From contig NZ_BOMQ01000017.1 of the NCBI RefSeq assembly GCF_016862275.1, positions 1 through 64,000 on the forward strand: a stretch of DNA of 64,000 nucleotides, given 5' to 3'. The notes under the pieces were generated by a model, which searched no databases, was not told the DNA's origin, and worked only from the letters and a program-made list of their open reading frames with translations. Positions within the stretch are counted from its first letter, which is position 1. Each line of letters begins with the position of its first letter. Origin of the DNA: Actinoplanes nipponensis (GTDB taxonomy: Bacteria > Actinomycetota > Actinomycetes > Mycobacteriales > Micromonosporaceae). The position numbers and the translations under genes are program-made. Of this stretch, positions 43,929 through 52,634 are shown one piece after another.

Positions 43929-44774
43929 GTGACGAACGCACTCGTGCTCGCCGGGGGCGGCGTGGCCGGCATCGCGTGGGAACTGGGCGTGCTGCGCGGT
44001 CTCGCGGATGCCGACCCGGACCTGGCCGCCCGGATCCTGGCCGCGGAGCTGGTGGTCGGCACGTCGGCCGGCTCGTCGGTCGCCGCCCAGATCACCAGCG
44101 GCGTCCCGCTCGACGACCTGTACGCCGCCCAGCTGCGCCCGGAGACCGCCGAGATCGAGGTCGACGTGGACCTGGAGCAGCTCTGGGCCGACTTCGCCGC
44201 GGTGCTGGCCGGCGCCACCGGGGCCGCCGAGGCCGGCCGCAGGGTGGGCGCGTTCGCGCTGGGCGCGCCGACCGTCGCCGAGCCCGTACGGCTGGCCGCG
44301 ATCGACGCCCGGCTGCCGCGCAAGCAGTGGCCGGAGCGCCCGCTGCTGATCCCGGCGGTCGACGCGCTGACCGGGGAGCTGACCGTCTTCACCCGTGACT
44401 CCGGCGTGGCGCTGGTGGACGCGGTGGCGGCGAGCTGCGCGGTGCCCGGGGTCTGGCCGCCGGTCACCATCGGCGACCGCCGCTACCTCGACGGGGGCGT
44501 GCGCTCGGGCACCAACGCCGATCTCGCAGCGGGCGCCGACCGGGTGCTGATCGTCACGCCCGCCCCGCCCGGCGCGCCGCAGCCGGCCGGCAGCCTCGAC
44601 GACGAGCTCGCCGCGCTCGCCCCCGGCCGGGGCTTCGTGATCGGCGCGGACCAGCCCTCGGTCGAGGCCTTCGGCGTCAACCCGCTGTCGCCGGCGACCC
44701 GGGCGCCGGCCGCCCGCGCCGGCCGGGTCGTCGGCGCCGCCCGGGCGGCGGCCCTGGCGGATTTCTGGCGCTGA
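43929..44774 (+). CDS. Patatin-like phospholipase
   Basis: 281 residues. The oxyanion loop GGGVAGIAWELGVLRGL is at residues about 8-24, the nucleophile Ser in GTSAGSS near residue 45, and the Asp of the dyad in DGGVRSG near residue 190, so the Ser-Asp catalytic dyad is complete. It would hydrolyse acyl lipids. No signal peptide or membrane segment. The start is GTG 43929. Confidence 0.92.
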   Translation: MTNALVLAGGGVAGIAWELGVLRGLADADPDLAARILAAELVVGTSAGSSVAAQITSGVPLDDLYAAQLRPETAEIEVDVDLEQLWADFAAVLAGATGAAEAGRRVGAFALGAPTVAEPVRLAAIDARLPRKQWPERPLLIPAVDALTGELTVFTRDSGVALVDAVAASCAVPGVWPPVTIGDRRYLDGGVRSGTNADLAAGADRVLIVTPAPPGAPQPAGSLDDELAALAPGRGFVIGADQPSVEAFGVNPLSPATRAPAARAGRVVGAARAAALADFWR

Positions 44775-44777
44775 CGG

Positions 44778-45158
44778 TCAGCTGCCGTAGATCCGGTCCG
44801 GGGTGATCAGCACCGCGGTGCGCCGCTGCTCCGCCATCACCCGGTCGTACTCCGCCCAGTCGTCGTGCGAGCCGCCCGCCGCGGTGAAGATGCCGCGCAG
44901 CAGCAGCCGCAGGCCCTCGGCGTCCAGCCAGGACCGTGGGTCGTCCGGGCCGGCCAGCTCGGCGCGGCCCTCGACCGCCGCCCACCGCCAGCCGGTGCGG
45001 AAGGTCGTCGTCACCTGGGGCCGGACCCGCAGGTTGGCCAGCTTCACCCGGCCGTACGTGACGAAGGCCAGCACCGGCCCGCCGGTCGCCGGATGGTCGA
45101 CGATCCCGGTGTTGACCAGGGAGGACTGGATGGTCGCGTCGGCCCGCAGGGTGGCCAC
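44778..45158 (-). CDS. PPOX-class F420-type oxidoreductase
   Basis: 126 residues of a split-barrel flavin/F420 domain: VATLRADATIQSSLVNTGIV, RWAAVEGRAELAGPDD and ending DRVMAEQRRTAVLITPDRIYG. Related proteins have about 15 more N-terminal residues, and matching codons (LTAAWALAAQDSGLAV) do extend upstream in frame to about 45205, but no ATG, GTG or TTG opens them. Either GTG 45158 is used or translation starts from a rare CTG at the stop of the TPR gene. Confidence 0.75.
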   Translation of the reverse strand: MATLRADATIQSSLVNTGIVDHPATGGPVLAFVTYGRVKLANLRVRPQVTTTFRTGWRWAAVEGRAELAGPDDPRSWLDAEGLRLLLRGIFTAAGGSHDDWAEYDRVMAEQRRTAVLITPDRIYGS

Positions 45159-45202
45159 GACGGCCAGGCCGCTGTCCTGGGCGGCGAGGGCCCAGGCCGC
45201 TG

Positions 45203-45913
45203 TCAGGGTGTCGATTGTCCCGCCTCCGCCTTCTCGAGGAACTGCGCCATCCAGCCGGTACGCGAGGCGCTGAGGCCGGCCTCCCGCGCCTGGGCGACCG
45301 CCTCGCGGACGTGGGCCAGGCCCTGTTCCCGCCGGCCGTCGGCGAGCTCGGCGATGCCCAGCGCCACCGTGCCGCCCGGGATCCAGCGCGGGTCGCCGAG
45401 CTCGACCCGCAGCTCGTGCGAGATGCGCAGGTGTTCCAGCGCCTTGTCCGACTGCAAATCCGACATCGCATAGTAGAAACCGACGTGGCGGTGCACCTCG
45501 GAGCGCAGCAGCAGGTCGCCGTGCTTCTCGGCCAGCTCCAGGGCCTCCCAGTAGTACGGCATCGCGGCGGTCCAGTCCTGGCGCAGCACCTGGTGGACCA
45601 GGCCCACGCCGAACAGCGACGCGGCCGTGCCGGCCGGGTCGCCGAGGTTGCGGCGGATCTCCAGGGCCTGCTGGAAGAGCGCTTCCTCGCCGTCGCTGTC
45701 GGCCTCGGCGAGGTCGCCCTCGAGCGCCCGGAAGTGCATGAGCATCGCCTGCCGGTCCAGCACGGCGGCCTCCAGCGCCCGGTCGCCGTCGGCCCGCGCC
45801 CGGGTCAGCAGCTCCTGGAAGGTCCGCTCGGCCGCCGTGTAGTCCCCGGTGCGGAACGCGGCCTCGGTCATCGCCTCGTCGCCGGCCGCCAGTGTGTCCC
45901 CCGTTGTCCCCAT
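45203..45913 (-). CDS. TPR-repeat protein
   Basis: 236 residues, helical throughout, with tetratricopeptide-like pairs such as FRTGDYTAAERTFQELLTRAR, EEALFQQALEIRRNLGDPAGTAASLFGVGLV and GTVALGIAELADGRREQGLAHVREA. No catalytic motif or signal. It probably acts as a protein-interaction scaffold; the partner is unknown. The PPOX gene follows directly on the same strand. Confidence 0.85.
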   Translation of the reverse strand: MGTTGDTLAAGDEAMTEAAFRTGDYTAAERTFQELLTRARADGDRALEAAVLDRQAMLMHFRALEGDLAEADSDGEEALFQQALEIRRNLGDPAGTAASLFGVGLVHQVLRQDWTAAMPYYWEALELAEKHGDLLLRSEVHRHVGFYYAMSDLQSDKALEHLRISHELRVELGDPRWIPGGTVALGIAELADGRREQGLAHVREAVAQAREAGLSASRTGWMAQFLEKAEAGQSTP

Positions 45914-45993
45914 TCTTGGCAGGCTACTGCCCCTCCGGCGGCCCGGGTGTCCCCCCGCGCGTTTGCTTGCCCCGGTCTGCTCGAATCAAGGGC

Positions 45994-46923
45994 GTGACCG
46001 ACGACATCGAAACCCGCCTCGCCGCCCTGGCCGGGCTGGCCCGCGAGGCCGAGCTGCTCCGCGAGCGCCGCGCCGAGCTGGACCGGCGGCTCGCCGGGCA
46101 GACGGCCGCCGTGGCCGAGCTGCGGCGCGGCTGGGCGGGCGAGCTGCGCGACGTCGAGCGGCTGGAGAGCCTCTCGTTGTCCCGGGTGCTGGTCGCGTTG
46201 CGCGGGGCGCGGTCCGAGGAGCTGTCCCGCGAGCGGGCGGAGGCCGACGCGGCCCGGTACCGGCTGGCCGAGGGGGAGAGCCGGCTGGCCGCGATCCAGG
46301 CGGAACGGGCCGCCGTCGAGGCCCGGCTCGGCGACCTGGCGGATCTGCCGGTCCGGTTCGCGGCGGCGATCGACGACAAGGAGCGCCACCTGCGCGCGGC
46401 CGGCGGGCCGCAGCTGGGCCGGCTGCTGGCGGTGGCCGAGGAGCGCGGCCGGGCCGAGGCGGAGCTGCGCGAGCTGCACGAGGCCGGGGCGGCGGCGGAG
46501 GCCGCGCTGAGCGCGCTGGGCGAGGTGCGGCGCCAGCTGCAGCTGGCCTCGGGCCGCCAGAGCGCCGACAACCTGCTCGGCGGGGCGCTGACGGTGGGCC
46601 GGCCGCACTGGCTCGACGGCGTGGCCTGGGCGGCGGCGCACGCCGACCGCTGCCTGGCGGTGCTGCACACCGAGCTGACCGACGTTCAGCTGGCCCGGCC
46701 GCTGGGCGCCGTGCCGAGGGCGATCGTGGCGCCGACCGGCTTCTCGCAGCTGTTCTTCTCCAACATGATCATCCGGGACCAGATCAACCAGGCGATCCGG
46801 TCCACGGACGGCTCGGCCGCCCTGGTCGCCGGGGCTCGGCAGGAGATCGCCCGGCGCACCGAGGCGGTCCACGCCCACTGGACCGCCCTGCAGCGCGAAC
46901 GCCGGGCGCTGCTGACGGCCTGA
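45994..46923 (+). CDS. Coiled-coil protein of unknown function
   Basis: 309 residues. About 1-175 is a long Ala/Glu/Arg/Leu coiled coil (for example REAELLRERRAELDRRLAG). The C-terminal part has a folded segment with FSQLFFSNMIIRDQINQAIRST. No membrane helix or enzyme motif. I do not recognise a family name. The start is GTG 45994, with no clear ribosome site. It converges on the NAD(P)-binding gene with six bases between the ends. Confidence 0.75.
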   Translation: MTDDIETRLAALAGLAREAELLRERRAELDRRLAGQTAAVAELRRGWAGELRDVERLESLSLSRVLVALRGARSEELSRERAEADAARYRLAEGESRLAAIQAERAAVEARLGDLADLPVRFAAAIDDKERHLRAAGGPQLGRLLAVAEERGRAEAELRELHEAGAAAEAALSALGEVRRQLQLASGRQSADNLLGGALTVGRPHWLDGVAWAAAHADRCLAVLHTELTDVQLARPLGAVPRAIVAPTGFSQLFFSNMIIRDQINQAIRSTDGSAALVAGARQEIARRTEAVHAHWTALQRERRALLTA

Positions 46924-46929
46924 GCCGGA

Positions 46930-47571
46930 TCAGAGCGCGGCCAGCGCCTCGGGGATCGCGGTGTCGCCGGCGAACAGCTCGAACGTCCGGCCGATGGTGG
47001 CCGGCGTGGTCAGCACGGCGGCCAGCACCGCGGCCACGTCGTCGCGCGGCACCGGGCCCCGCCCGCCCGGCTCGGCCGACACCCGGACCAGGCCGGTGCC
47101 GGGGTCGTCGGTCAGCGAGCCCGGCCGCACGATCGTGTGGTCCAGCCCGGCGGCCCGGACGTAGTCGTCGGCCTCGGCCTTGGCCCGCAGGTAGGCGCGC
47201 ATGCTCTCGCCGGCCGCGTCCGGGCGGTCCGCCCCGATCGAGGAGACCATGACGTACCGGCGTACCCCGGTGTCGCGGGCCGCGTCGGCGAGCTTGACCG
47301 CCCCGCCCAGGTCGACCGTCCGCTTGCGCGCGGGACCGCTGCCCGGCCCGGCGCCGGCCGCGAAGACCACGGCGTCGGCGCCCCGCACGTACGCGTCCAG
47401 GCTCTCGTCGTGCTCCAGGTCGCCGATCACCGGGACCGCTCCGACCGCCCGCAGCTCGGCCGCCTGGGCGGGGGAACGGATGAGGCCGCGGGCGGTGTGG
47501 CCGTGCGCGGCGAGCAGCCGGAGCAGGCGGAGGGCGACCTGGCCGTGGCCGCCGGCGACGAGAATGTCCAT
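46930..47571 (-). CDS. NAD(P)-binding epimerase/NmrA-like protein
   Basis: 213 residues. The Rossmann start ILVAGGHGQVALRLLRLL is followed by VIGDLEHDESL, DAVVFAAGAGPGSG and YVMVSSIGAD, typical of atypical SDR proteins of the NmrA/YwnB type. The substrate is unknown; such proteins act as redox sensors or reductases. Confidence 0.88.
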   Translation of the reverse strand: MDILVAGGHGQVALRLLRLLAAHGHTARGLIRSPAQAAELRAVGAVPVIGDLEHDESLDAYVRGADAVVFAAGAGPGSGPARKRTVDLGGAVKLADAARDTGVRRYVMVSSIGADRPDAAGESMRAYLRAKAEADDYVRAAGLDHTIVRPGSLTDDPGTGLVRVSAEPGGRGPVPRDDVAAVLAAVLTTPATIGRTFELFAGDTAIPEALAAL

Positions 47572-47580
47572 GCCTCTGTT

Positions 47581-48300
47581 CTACCCCGCCGGCTGCGGCG
47601 CCGGCGCGAACGCGACGTCGGTCACGTCCGCGGCCAGCTCGGTGAAGTCGGTGCCGTAGGCGGCCGGCTCGACGATCCGCAGCACCAGCGCGAACGGCCG
47701 GTCGGCGCCGTACTGCCGGTCCAGCGCCCGGTGCCGGCTCGCGAGGTACCGGGCGGCGGCCAGGTTCGCCCCCGCGGTGAGGCCGCCCAGCAGGAAGACC
47801 GGGCGGCCGCGGGTGGGCCCCCAGAACCGCGCGAGCAGCACGTAGGTGGTGTCCGGGCTGCGCGCGTACTCGGTCCCGCCGACCGTGAAGGCGAGCCGGG
47901 CGGCGGCGGGGTCGTAGTCGGCGAAGGTCACGCCGCGCAGGATGGTGCGCAGGTGGACGGCGCTGCGGGGGTTGGCCACGCCGGGGCCGCCGACGCAGAA
48001 CTCGGTCAGCCGGCCGATCTCGCCGGCCGGCTCGGCCTCGCCGACCCGGTCGGCCCGGGCGCCGCATTCCCGGGCGATGGTGGCCAGCTCCACCAGCGCG
48101 GCGACGTCGCGGCGGTGGACGCTGTTCTCGCTCGGGGAGGACGCGTGCCGGGACGCCACCAGCAGGCAGCTCGCCCCCTCGGTGAGCCCGAAGAAGGCGC
48201 GCTCGCGGGCGAGGCGGCGCCGGCGCAGCAGGAAGCCGGCGAGCCAGACCGCCGTACCGGCGATGACGCTGGCCAGCAGATTGATCAGGAGGTCTCCCAC
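47581..48300 (-). CDS. Membrane-anchored protein of unknown function
   Basis: 239 residues with one N-terminal membrane helix (about 4-24) followed by Arg-rich RRRRLARER, so the soluble domain should be cytoplasmic. The domain has a mixed alpha/beta pattern (ASCLLVASRHASSPSENSVHRRDVAALVELATIA; FLLGGLTAGANLAAARYLASRH). I do not recognise it. Its start is just beyond the end of the LacI gene, on the same strand. Confidence 0.7.
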   Translation of the reverse strand: MGDLLINLLASVIAGTAVWLAGFLLRRRRLARERAFFGLTEGASCLLVASRHASSPSENSVHRRDVAALVELATIARECGARADRVGEAEPAGEIGRLTEFCVGGPGVANPRSAVHLRTILRGVTFADYDPAAARLAFTVGGTEYARSPDTTYVLLARFWGPTRGRPVFLLGGLTAGANLAAARYLASRHRALDRQYGADRPFALVLRIVEPAAYGTDFTELAADVTDVAFAPAPQPAG

Positions 48301-48343
48301 GGCGTCATGATGTCCGATGGGGACCAGCCGGCGTCCCGCGGGC

Positions 48344-49390
48344 TCAGGCGGACTCGCGGACCACCAGGGTGGGCTGGAAGGTCACCGAGCGGGGCAGCCG
48401 GCCCGGGGCGGCGATGTGGGCCATCAGCACCTCGGCCATCTCGGCGGCCATCTCCTCGACCGGCTGGCGGATCGTGGTCAGCAGCGGCCGGCAGTCGAGC
48501 GCGGCGCTGCTGTCGTCGAAGCCGACCACCGCCAGGTCGTCGGGCACCCGCCGGCCCAGGTCCTGCACGGCCCGCAGCGCGCCCTCGGCCATCAGGTCGC
48601 TGGCCACGAACAGCCCGTCGATGTCGGGATGCGCGGTGAGCAGCCGGCGCGCGCACTCCTCGCCGCCGTGCCGGGTGAAGTCGCCCTCGACCGCCGGCAC
48701 GTCGGGGATGCCGCGGCCGGCCAGGTACGACCGGAAACCGTCGAGGCGGTCCGAGCCGGACGGGATGTCCAGCGGCCCGCTGATGGTGGCCAGCCGCCGG
48801 CAGCCGCGGCCGAGCAGGTGCTCGGCCGCCAGCCGGGCGCCCAGGCGCTGGTCGACGTCGACGAAGCTGGCGGCCAGCGGGGACGCGGGCCGGGCCGAGA
48901 TCACCGCCGGGATGCCGAGCTCGTGCAGCTGGCGGGGGAGCGGGTCGGCCTCGTGGCTGCTGATCAGCAGCACCCCGTCCACGTGGCCCTGGCGCAGGTA
49001 GCGGATGACGTGGTGGTGGTCCGTCGAGTCGGTCGGGATGATCACCAGGTGGATGTCGTGCGGGCGCAGCGCGCCGGTGGCGCCGGCGGTGACCCGGCCG
49101 AAGTACGGGTCGGTGAAGACCCGGTTGAGGAACGAGGTGTCGTACGGCCGGTCCGGCTCGGAGATCACCAGGGCCACGGAGTTGGACTTGCGGGTCACCA
49201 GCGAGCGGGCCGCCACGTTGGGCACGTAGCCGGTGTCGGCGATCGCGCGCTGGACGATCTCGCGGATCTTCGCGTCGACGCTGGGCGCGCCGTTGATCAC
49301 CCGGGACACGGTCGCCCGCGAGACCCCGGCCGCCTCGGCGACCTGGTCCATCGTCGGGTGCTGCCCTCCGCGGGCGGGCCGGGTAGTCAT
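48344..49390 (-). CDS. LacI-family transcriptional regulator of beta-glucan genes
   Basis: 348 residues. The helix-turn-helix TMDQVAEAAGVSRATVSRVING is at about 13-34 with a hinge after it, and the periplasmic-binding-like ligand domain fills the rest (DGLFVASDLMAEGALRAVQDLGRRVPDDLAVVGFDD, then TTIRQPVEEMAAEMAEVL). A matching operator overlaps the -35 of its own promoter; sites with the same core sit at the GH64 and GH16 promoters. It is therefore probably a self-controlled repressor of glucanase genes, released by a gluco-oligosaccharide. The inducer is inferred. Confidence 0.9.
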   Translation of the reverse strand: MTTRPARGGQHPTMDQVAEAAGVSRATVSRVINGAPSVDAKIREIVQRAIADTGYVPNVAARSLVTRKSNSVALVISEPDRPYDTSFLNRVFTDPYFGRVTAGATGALRPHDIHLVIIPTDSTDHHHVIRYLRQGHVDGVLLISSHEADPLPRQLHELGIPAVISARPASPLAASFVDVDQRLGARLAAEHLLGRGCRRLATISGPLDIPSGSDRLDGFRSYLAGRGIPDVPAVEGDFTRHGGEECARRLLTAHPDIDGLFVASDLMAEGALRAVQDLGRRVPDDLAVVGFDDSSAALDCRPLLTTIRQPVEEMAAEMAEVLMAHIAAPGRLPRSVTFQPTLVVRESA

Positions 49391-49397
49391 GGCGTCT

Positions 49398-49436
49398 GTT
49401 ATAGCACCAGGCGATTTCTGCCTGAGAGCGCTTTCT
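49398..49436 (-). promoter_or_regulatory. lacI-type gene promoter with auto-operator
   Basis: On the minus strand -10 TATAAC (49398-49403) ends seven bases before the start ATG, pointing to a leaderless mRNA. The site TGAGAGCGCTTTCT (plus strand, 49423-49436) overlaps the expected -35 position. It has the same AGCGCT core as the GH64 and GH16 operators. Confidence 0.7.
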
Positions 49437-49470
49437 CGGCGGGCGGAGTCGGGTGGCCCGCGGCGTCATC

Positions 49471-50742
49471 TCAGGGCCGTCCGTTCGTGCCGCACTTGAC
49501 GATGACCCGGATGCAGTCGTTGACCCGGCGGGCCATCTCGTCCACCGGCCAGGCGTTGAAGAAGTCGCCGTGCATCGTGTATCCGGGGCCGGACGCGAGC
49601 CGGAAGCCGGCCGTGCTGCCGTTCACCGGGTAGCGCATGACCTGGCGCAGCTTCGGCACCACCACCGGGTGGCTGGCCGGGCAGGCGTTGCCGACCGGGT
49701 ACGCCATGTGGCTCTTGTGGTCGGGCGAGTCCAGGTTGACCCCGTCCCAGCAGTGCGGGAAGTCCAGGTACGACTCCAGCATCGAGCCGGCCGGGCAGGT
49801 CACGAAGTCGTGCGACGAGCCGGCGTCCCCGGCGTGCAGGCAGGACCAGCGCGAGATGGTGTTGTCGTCCGGCCCGGTGGCCTTGGCGTTGCCCGCCACG
49901 ATCCGCAGGCCGAAGGGCAGCGGGCGGGTCTGCGCGATCAGCGCGTCGCTGACCCCCTCGCCCAGGTAGTAGAAGATGCCCGTGGTCGGCTCCACCGGCA
50001 CGTTGTTGTTGTAGAAGGTCGGGATCCAGTACGACGACTTGTCGATCGACGGGTTGCAGTTGCTGTTCGCGTTGACCAGGTCGTCGACGGTCGAGTTGCC
50101 GTTGGTGACCGTGCTGCCGAAGAAGCTGTGCATGTGCGAGGCGCCCGGCATCTTCGGGAAGACGATCGGGTCGTCGGGCAGCCGGTGGCTGAACGGGCAG
50201 TCGGCCAGGAACTCGGCCACCCGCACGGCCCCGGGCGGGATGGTCGGCGGGGGCGCGGTGCCGCCGCCGCTGCCGTACACCTCGAACTCGGTCAGGGACA
50301 CGCCCCACTGGGTGGCGCGGGCGGTGGACAGCATGCGGACGTAGCGGCCGGAGCCGCTGACGGCGACGTTCTGGCGCCCGCCGGTGCCGGCGACGTCGGC
50401 CTTGACGGTGGTCCAGGAGCTGCCGTCGGCGGAGACCTGGAGGGAGAAGGTCCGCGAGTACGCGGTCTCCCAGGCCAGCACCACCGATGACAGCGTGGCG
50501 GCCCCGCCCAGGTCGACCTGCAGCCATTGCGGGTCGCTGAAGGCGCTGGACCAGCGGGTGCCCGGGTTGCCGTCGACGGCGTTGGCGGCGGGGAAGGCGG
50601 CGGACTCGGTGGAGGAGGCCGTGGCCGGCCGGTTCGCCGAGAGCAGCCCGTCGGCGGCGCTGGCGGCGTTCTGGGCGATGGCCACGTACCCGGTGAGGAT
50701 GGTCGCGACCGCGGCCGCGATGGACAGACTTCGCTTGCGCAT
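49471..50742 (-). CDS. Secreted discoidin (F5/8C)-DUF1996 protein
   Basis: 423 residues. A signal peptide (SIAAAVATILTGYVAIAQNAASA) is followed by an F5/8 type C/CBM32-like domain (about 33-160: NRPATASSTESAAFPAANAVDGN, TRWSSAFSDPQWLQVDLGG) and, after a Pro linker, a DUF1996 domain (about 172-423: CPFSHRLPDDPIVFP, HMHSFFGSTVTNGNSTVDDL, GYTMHGDFFNAW). DUF1996 proteins occur mostly in fungi and actinobacteria and have no established reaction. It starts eight bases after the GH16 stop, with GAGGAC as ribosome site, so both are on one mRNA. Confidence 0.88.
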   Translation of the reverse strand: MRKRSLSIAAAVATILTGYVAIAQNAASAADGLLSANRPATASSTESAAFPAANAVDGNPGTRWSSAFSDPQWLQVDLGGAATLSSVVLAWETAYSRTFSLQVSADGSSWTTVKADVAGTGGRQNVAVSGSGRYVRMLSTARATQWGVSLTEFEVYGSGGGTAPPPTIPPGAVRVAEFLADCPFSHRLPDDPIVFPKMPGASHMHSFFGSTVTNGNSTVDDLVNANSNCNPSIDKSSYWIPTFYNNNVPVEPTTGIFYYLGEGVSDALIAQTRPLPFGLRIVAGNAKATGPDDNTISRWSCLHAGDAGSSHDFVTCPAGSMLESYLDFPHCWDGVNLDSPDHKSHMAYPVGNACPASHPVVVPKLRQVMRYPVNGSTAGFRLASGPGYTMHGDFFNAWPVDEMARRVNDCIRVIVKCGTNGRP

Positions 50743-50750
50743 GGGTGTCC

Positions 50751-52499
50751 TCACTTGTAGACGCGGACGTAGTCGACGAGCATCCGGGCCGGGAACGGGG
50801 TGGACGCGTCGATCGGGCCGGGGAAGTCGCCCCCGACGGCCAGGTTGAGGATGATGTAGAACGGGTGGTCGAAGATCCACGGCCCACGGGTGGCCTCGAC
50901 GGTGGCCTTGCTGGCGTAGAAGACCTGGTTGCCGTCGAGCAGGAACCGGATGCCCTTGCTGTCCCACTCGGCCGCCCAGACGTGGAAGTCCTGCGACAGG
51001 TCCACGGTGGCGTACTTCTGGCCGTAGCCGCCGGCGCCGTTGTACTGCGGGGCGTGCAGCGTGGAGTACGCCTCGCCGGTGTTGCGGCCGAGGACCTCCA
51101 TGATGTCGACCTCGCCGTTGTACGGCCACGGCCGCCCGGTGAGGAAGTCGGCGCCCATCATCCAGAACGCCGGCCACAGCCCGTTGCCCTTCGGCACCTT
51201 GATCCGGGCCTCGACCCGGCCGTACTGGGTGGTGAACTTGCCGCCGGTGTTCATCCGCGCCGAGGTGTAGTCGCGGCCGTTGACGGCTTCCTTGCGAGCC
51301 TCGATGACCAGCTGGCCCTGGCCGTTCATCTGCGCGTTGTTGCTGTTCTCGGTGTAGTACTGGAGCTCGCCGTTCTGCGGGACGCCCGGGTCGTAGGTCC
51401 ACTTCGCCGTGCTGGGCCGGGTGCCGGCCGGGTCGTTGAACTCGTCGTTGAAGACCAGCCGGGTGGCCGGGAAGACGGGGTCGGCGGGCGGGGCCGGCGG
51501 GGCGGTGGGGGCGCCGCCGGTGCCGTAGACGTTGAAGTCGTAGAGCGAGTAGCCGTACGGGGTGGCCCGGGCGGTGCCGTACATCCGCACGTAGCGGCCG
51601 CTGCCGGTGACGTTCAGGACCTCCTTGAAGCCCTTGCCGGTGGTGGTCGAGTAGATGTCGGTCCAGCTGCTCCCGTTGGCCGAGACCTGGATCCGGTACG
51701 ACGTCGCGTACGCCGGGTCCCACTGCAGCTCCACCCGGCTGATCTGGGCGGTCGCGCCGAGGTCGACGGAGATCCAGCCGGGGTCGACCCAGCCGGTGGT
51801 GGAGCTGGTCGCCCAGCGGGTGGCCGGGTCCAGGTCGAACGCCTTGCCGGCGGTGCACGGGTTGCAGTTGACGTCGTTCTGCTCGCTCGACGCCGTGCCC
51901 GGCTTGTTGTAGGACAGCAGCGTCGCGGCGCCCGACGGCGGCGGTGTGGTCGGGCCGGTCGGCGGCGTGGTCGGTGTGCCGCCGCCCGCGAACACCTGGA
52001 ACTCCCACAGCGAGTAGCCGTAGATGGCCAGGGCCCGCTCGGTCAGGTTGAGCCGGACGTAGCGGGCGGTGCCGGCCACCGTGACGGTCTGCTCGCCGAC
52101 GTTGCCGCGCAGCGTGCCGGTGGCGTTGGTGAAGGTGGCGCCGTCGCCGGAGAACTGCACCGTGAACGCCGTCGCGTACGCGGCCTCCCAGTTCAGCTTG
52201 ATGCTGCTGACCGCGGTCGGCGCGCCCAGGTCGACCTGCAGCCACTGGGCCGGCGCGAAGGCGCTGGACCAGCGGGTGCCGGTGTTGCCGTCGGTGGCCG
52301 CGGCGGCGGGGGTGCCCGCCCACTCGACGGAGGACGCGGTCGTGGGCTTGCCCTGCGAGACGACGACCTCGGCCGCGTCGGCCGCGCGGACGGTGGCGAC
52401 CAGGTAGGCCGCGAGCAGACCGAGCAGGGCGAGGGTGAGCGCGGCGGCCCGCGCCGGGGCGAGCCGGCGCCCACCGCCTCGGAAAACTGCAGGACTCAT
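50751..52499 (-). CDS. Secreted GH16 beta-1,3-glucanase (laminarinase type) with two discoidin domains
   Basis: 582 residues. A long signal peptide (to about 44), an F5/8C domain (about 45-175), a Pro linker, a second F5/8C domain (about 193-335) and a GH16 domain (about 351-582). The catalytic motif GEVDIMEVLG places the nucleophile at E463, D465 between, and the acid/base at E468, the laminarinase/lichenase spacing. WPAFWMMG and the C-terminal VDYVRVYK are also typical. It would cut beta-1,3-glucan outside the cell. AAGGAGG precedes the ATG. It leads an operon with the DUF1996 gene and lies behind LacI-type sites. Confidence 0.95.
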   Translation of the reverse strand: MSPAVFRGGGRRLAPARAAALTLALLGLLAAYLVATVRAADAAEVVVSQGKPTTASSVEWAGTPAAAATDGNTGTRWSSAFAPAQWLQVDLGAPTAVSSIKLNWEAAYATAFTVQFSGDGATFTNATGTLRGNVGEQTVTVAGTARYVRLNLTERALAIYGYSLWEFQVFAGGGTPTTPPTGPTTPPPSGAATLLSYNKPGTASSEQNDVNCNPCTAGKAFDLDPATRWATSSTTGWVDPGWISVDLGATAQISRVELQWDPAYATSYRIQVSANGSSWTDIYSTTTGKGFKEVLNVTGSGRYVRMYGTARATPYGYSLYDFNVYGTGGAPTAPPAPPADPVFPATRLVFNDEFNDPAGTRPSTAKWTYDPGVPQNGELQYYTENSNNAQMNGQGQLVIEARKEAVNGRDYTSARMNTGGKFTTQYGRVEARIKVPKGNGLWPAFWMMGADFLTGRPWPYNGEVDIMEVLGRNTGEAYSTLHAPQYNGAGGYGQKYATVDLSQDFHVWAAEWDSKGIRFLLDGNQVFYASKATVEATRGPWIFDHPFYIILNLAVGGDFPGPIDASTPFPARMLVDYVRVYK

Positions 52500-52567
52500 G
52501 GGGAGGTCCTCCTTGCGGGGAATCAAGAGGGATGGGTCAGAGCGGTTTCCGCAATGCTTCGGGGATG

Positions 52568-52618
52568 AGAAAGCGCTCTTTGGTACGTCACTCTGAACCC
52601 GCTGATTACCGGTGTCAA
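52568..52618 (-). promoter_or_regulatory. GH16 promoter with LacI-type operator
   Basis: On the minus strand: -35 TTGACA (52613-52618), 17-base spacer, -10 CAGAGT (52590-52595), and downstream AAAGAGCGCTTTCT (52568-52581) near +1 to +15. The layout copies the GH64 promoter. Confidence 0.72.
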
Positions 52619-52634
52619 TGCCTGGTAGTGGCTC

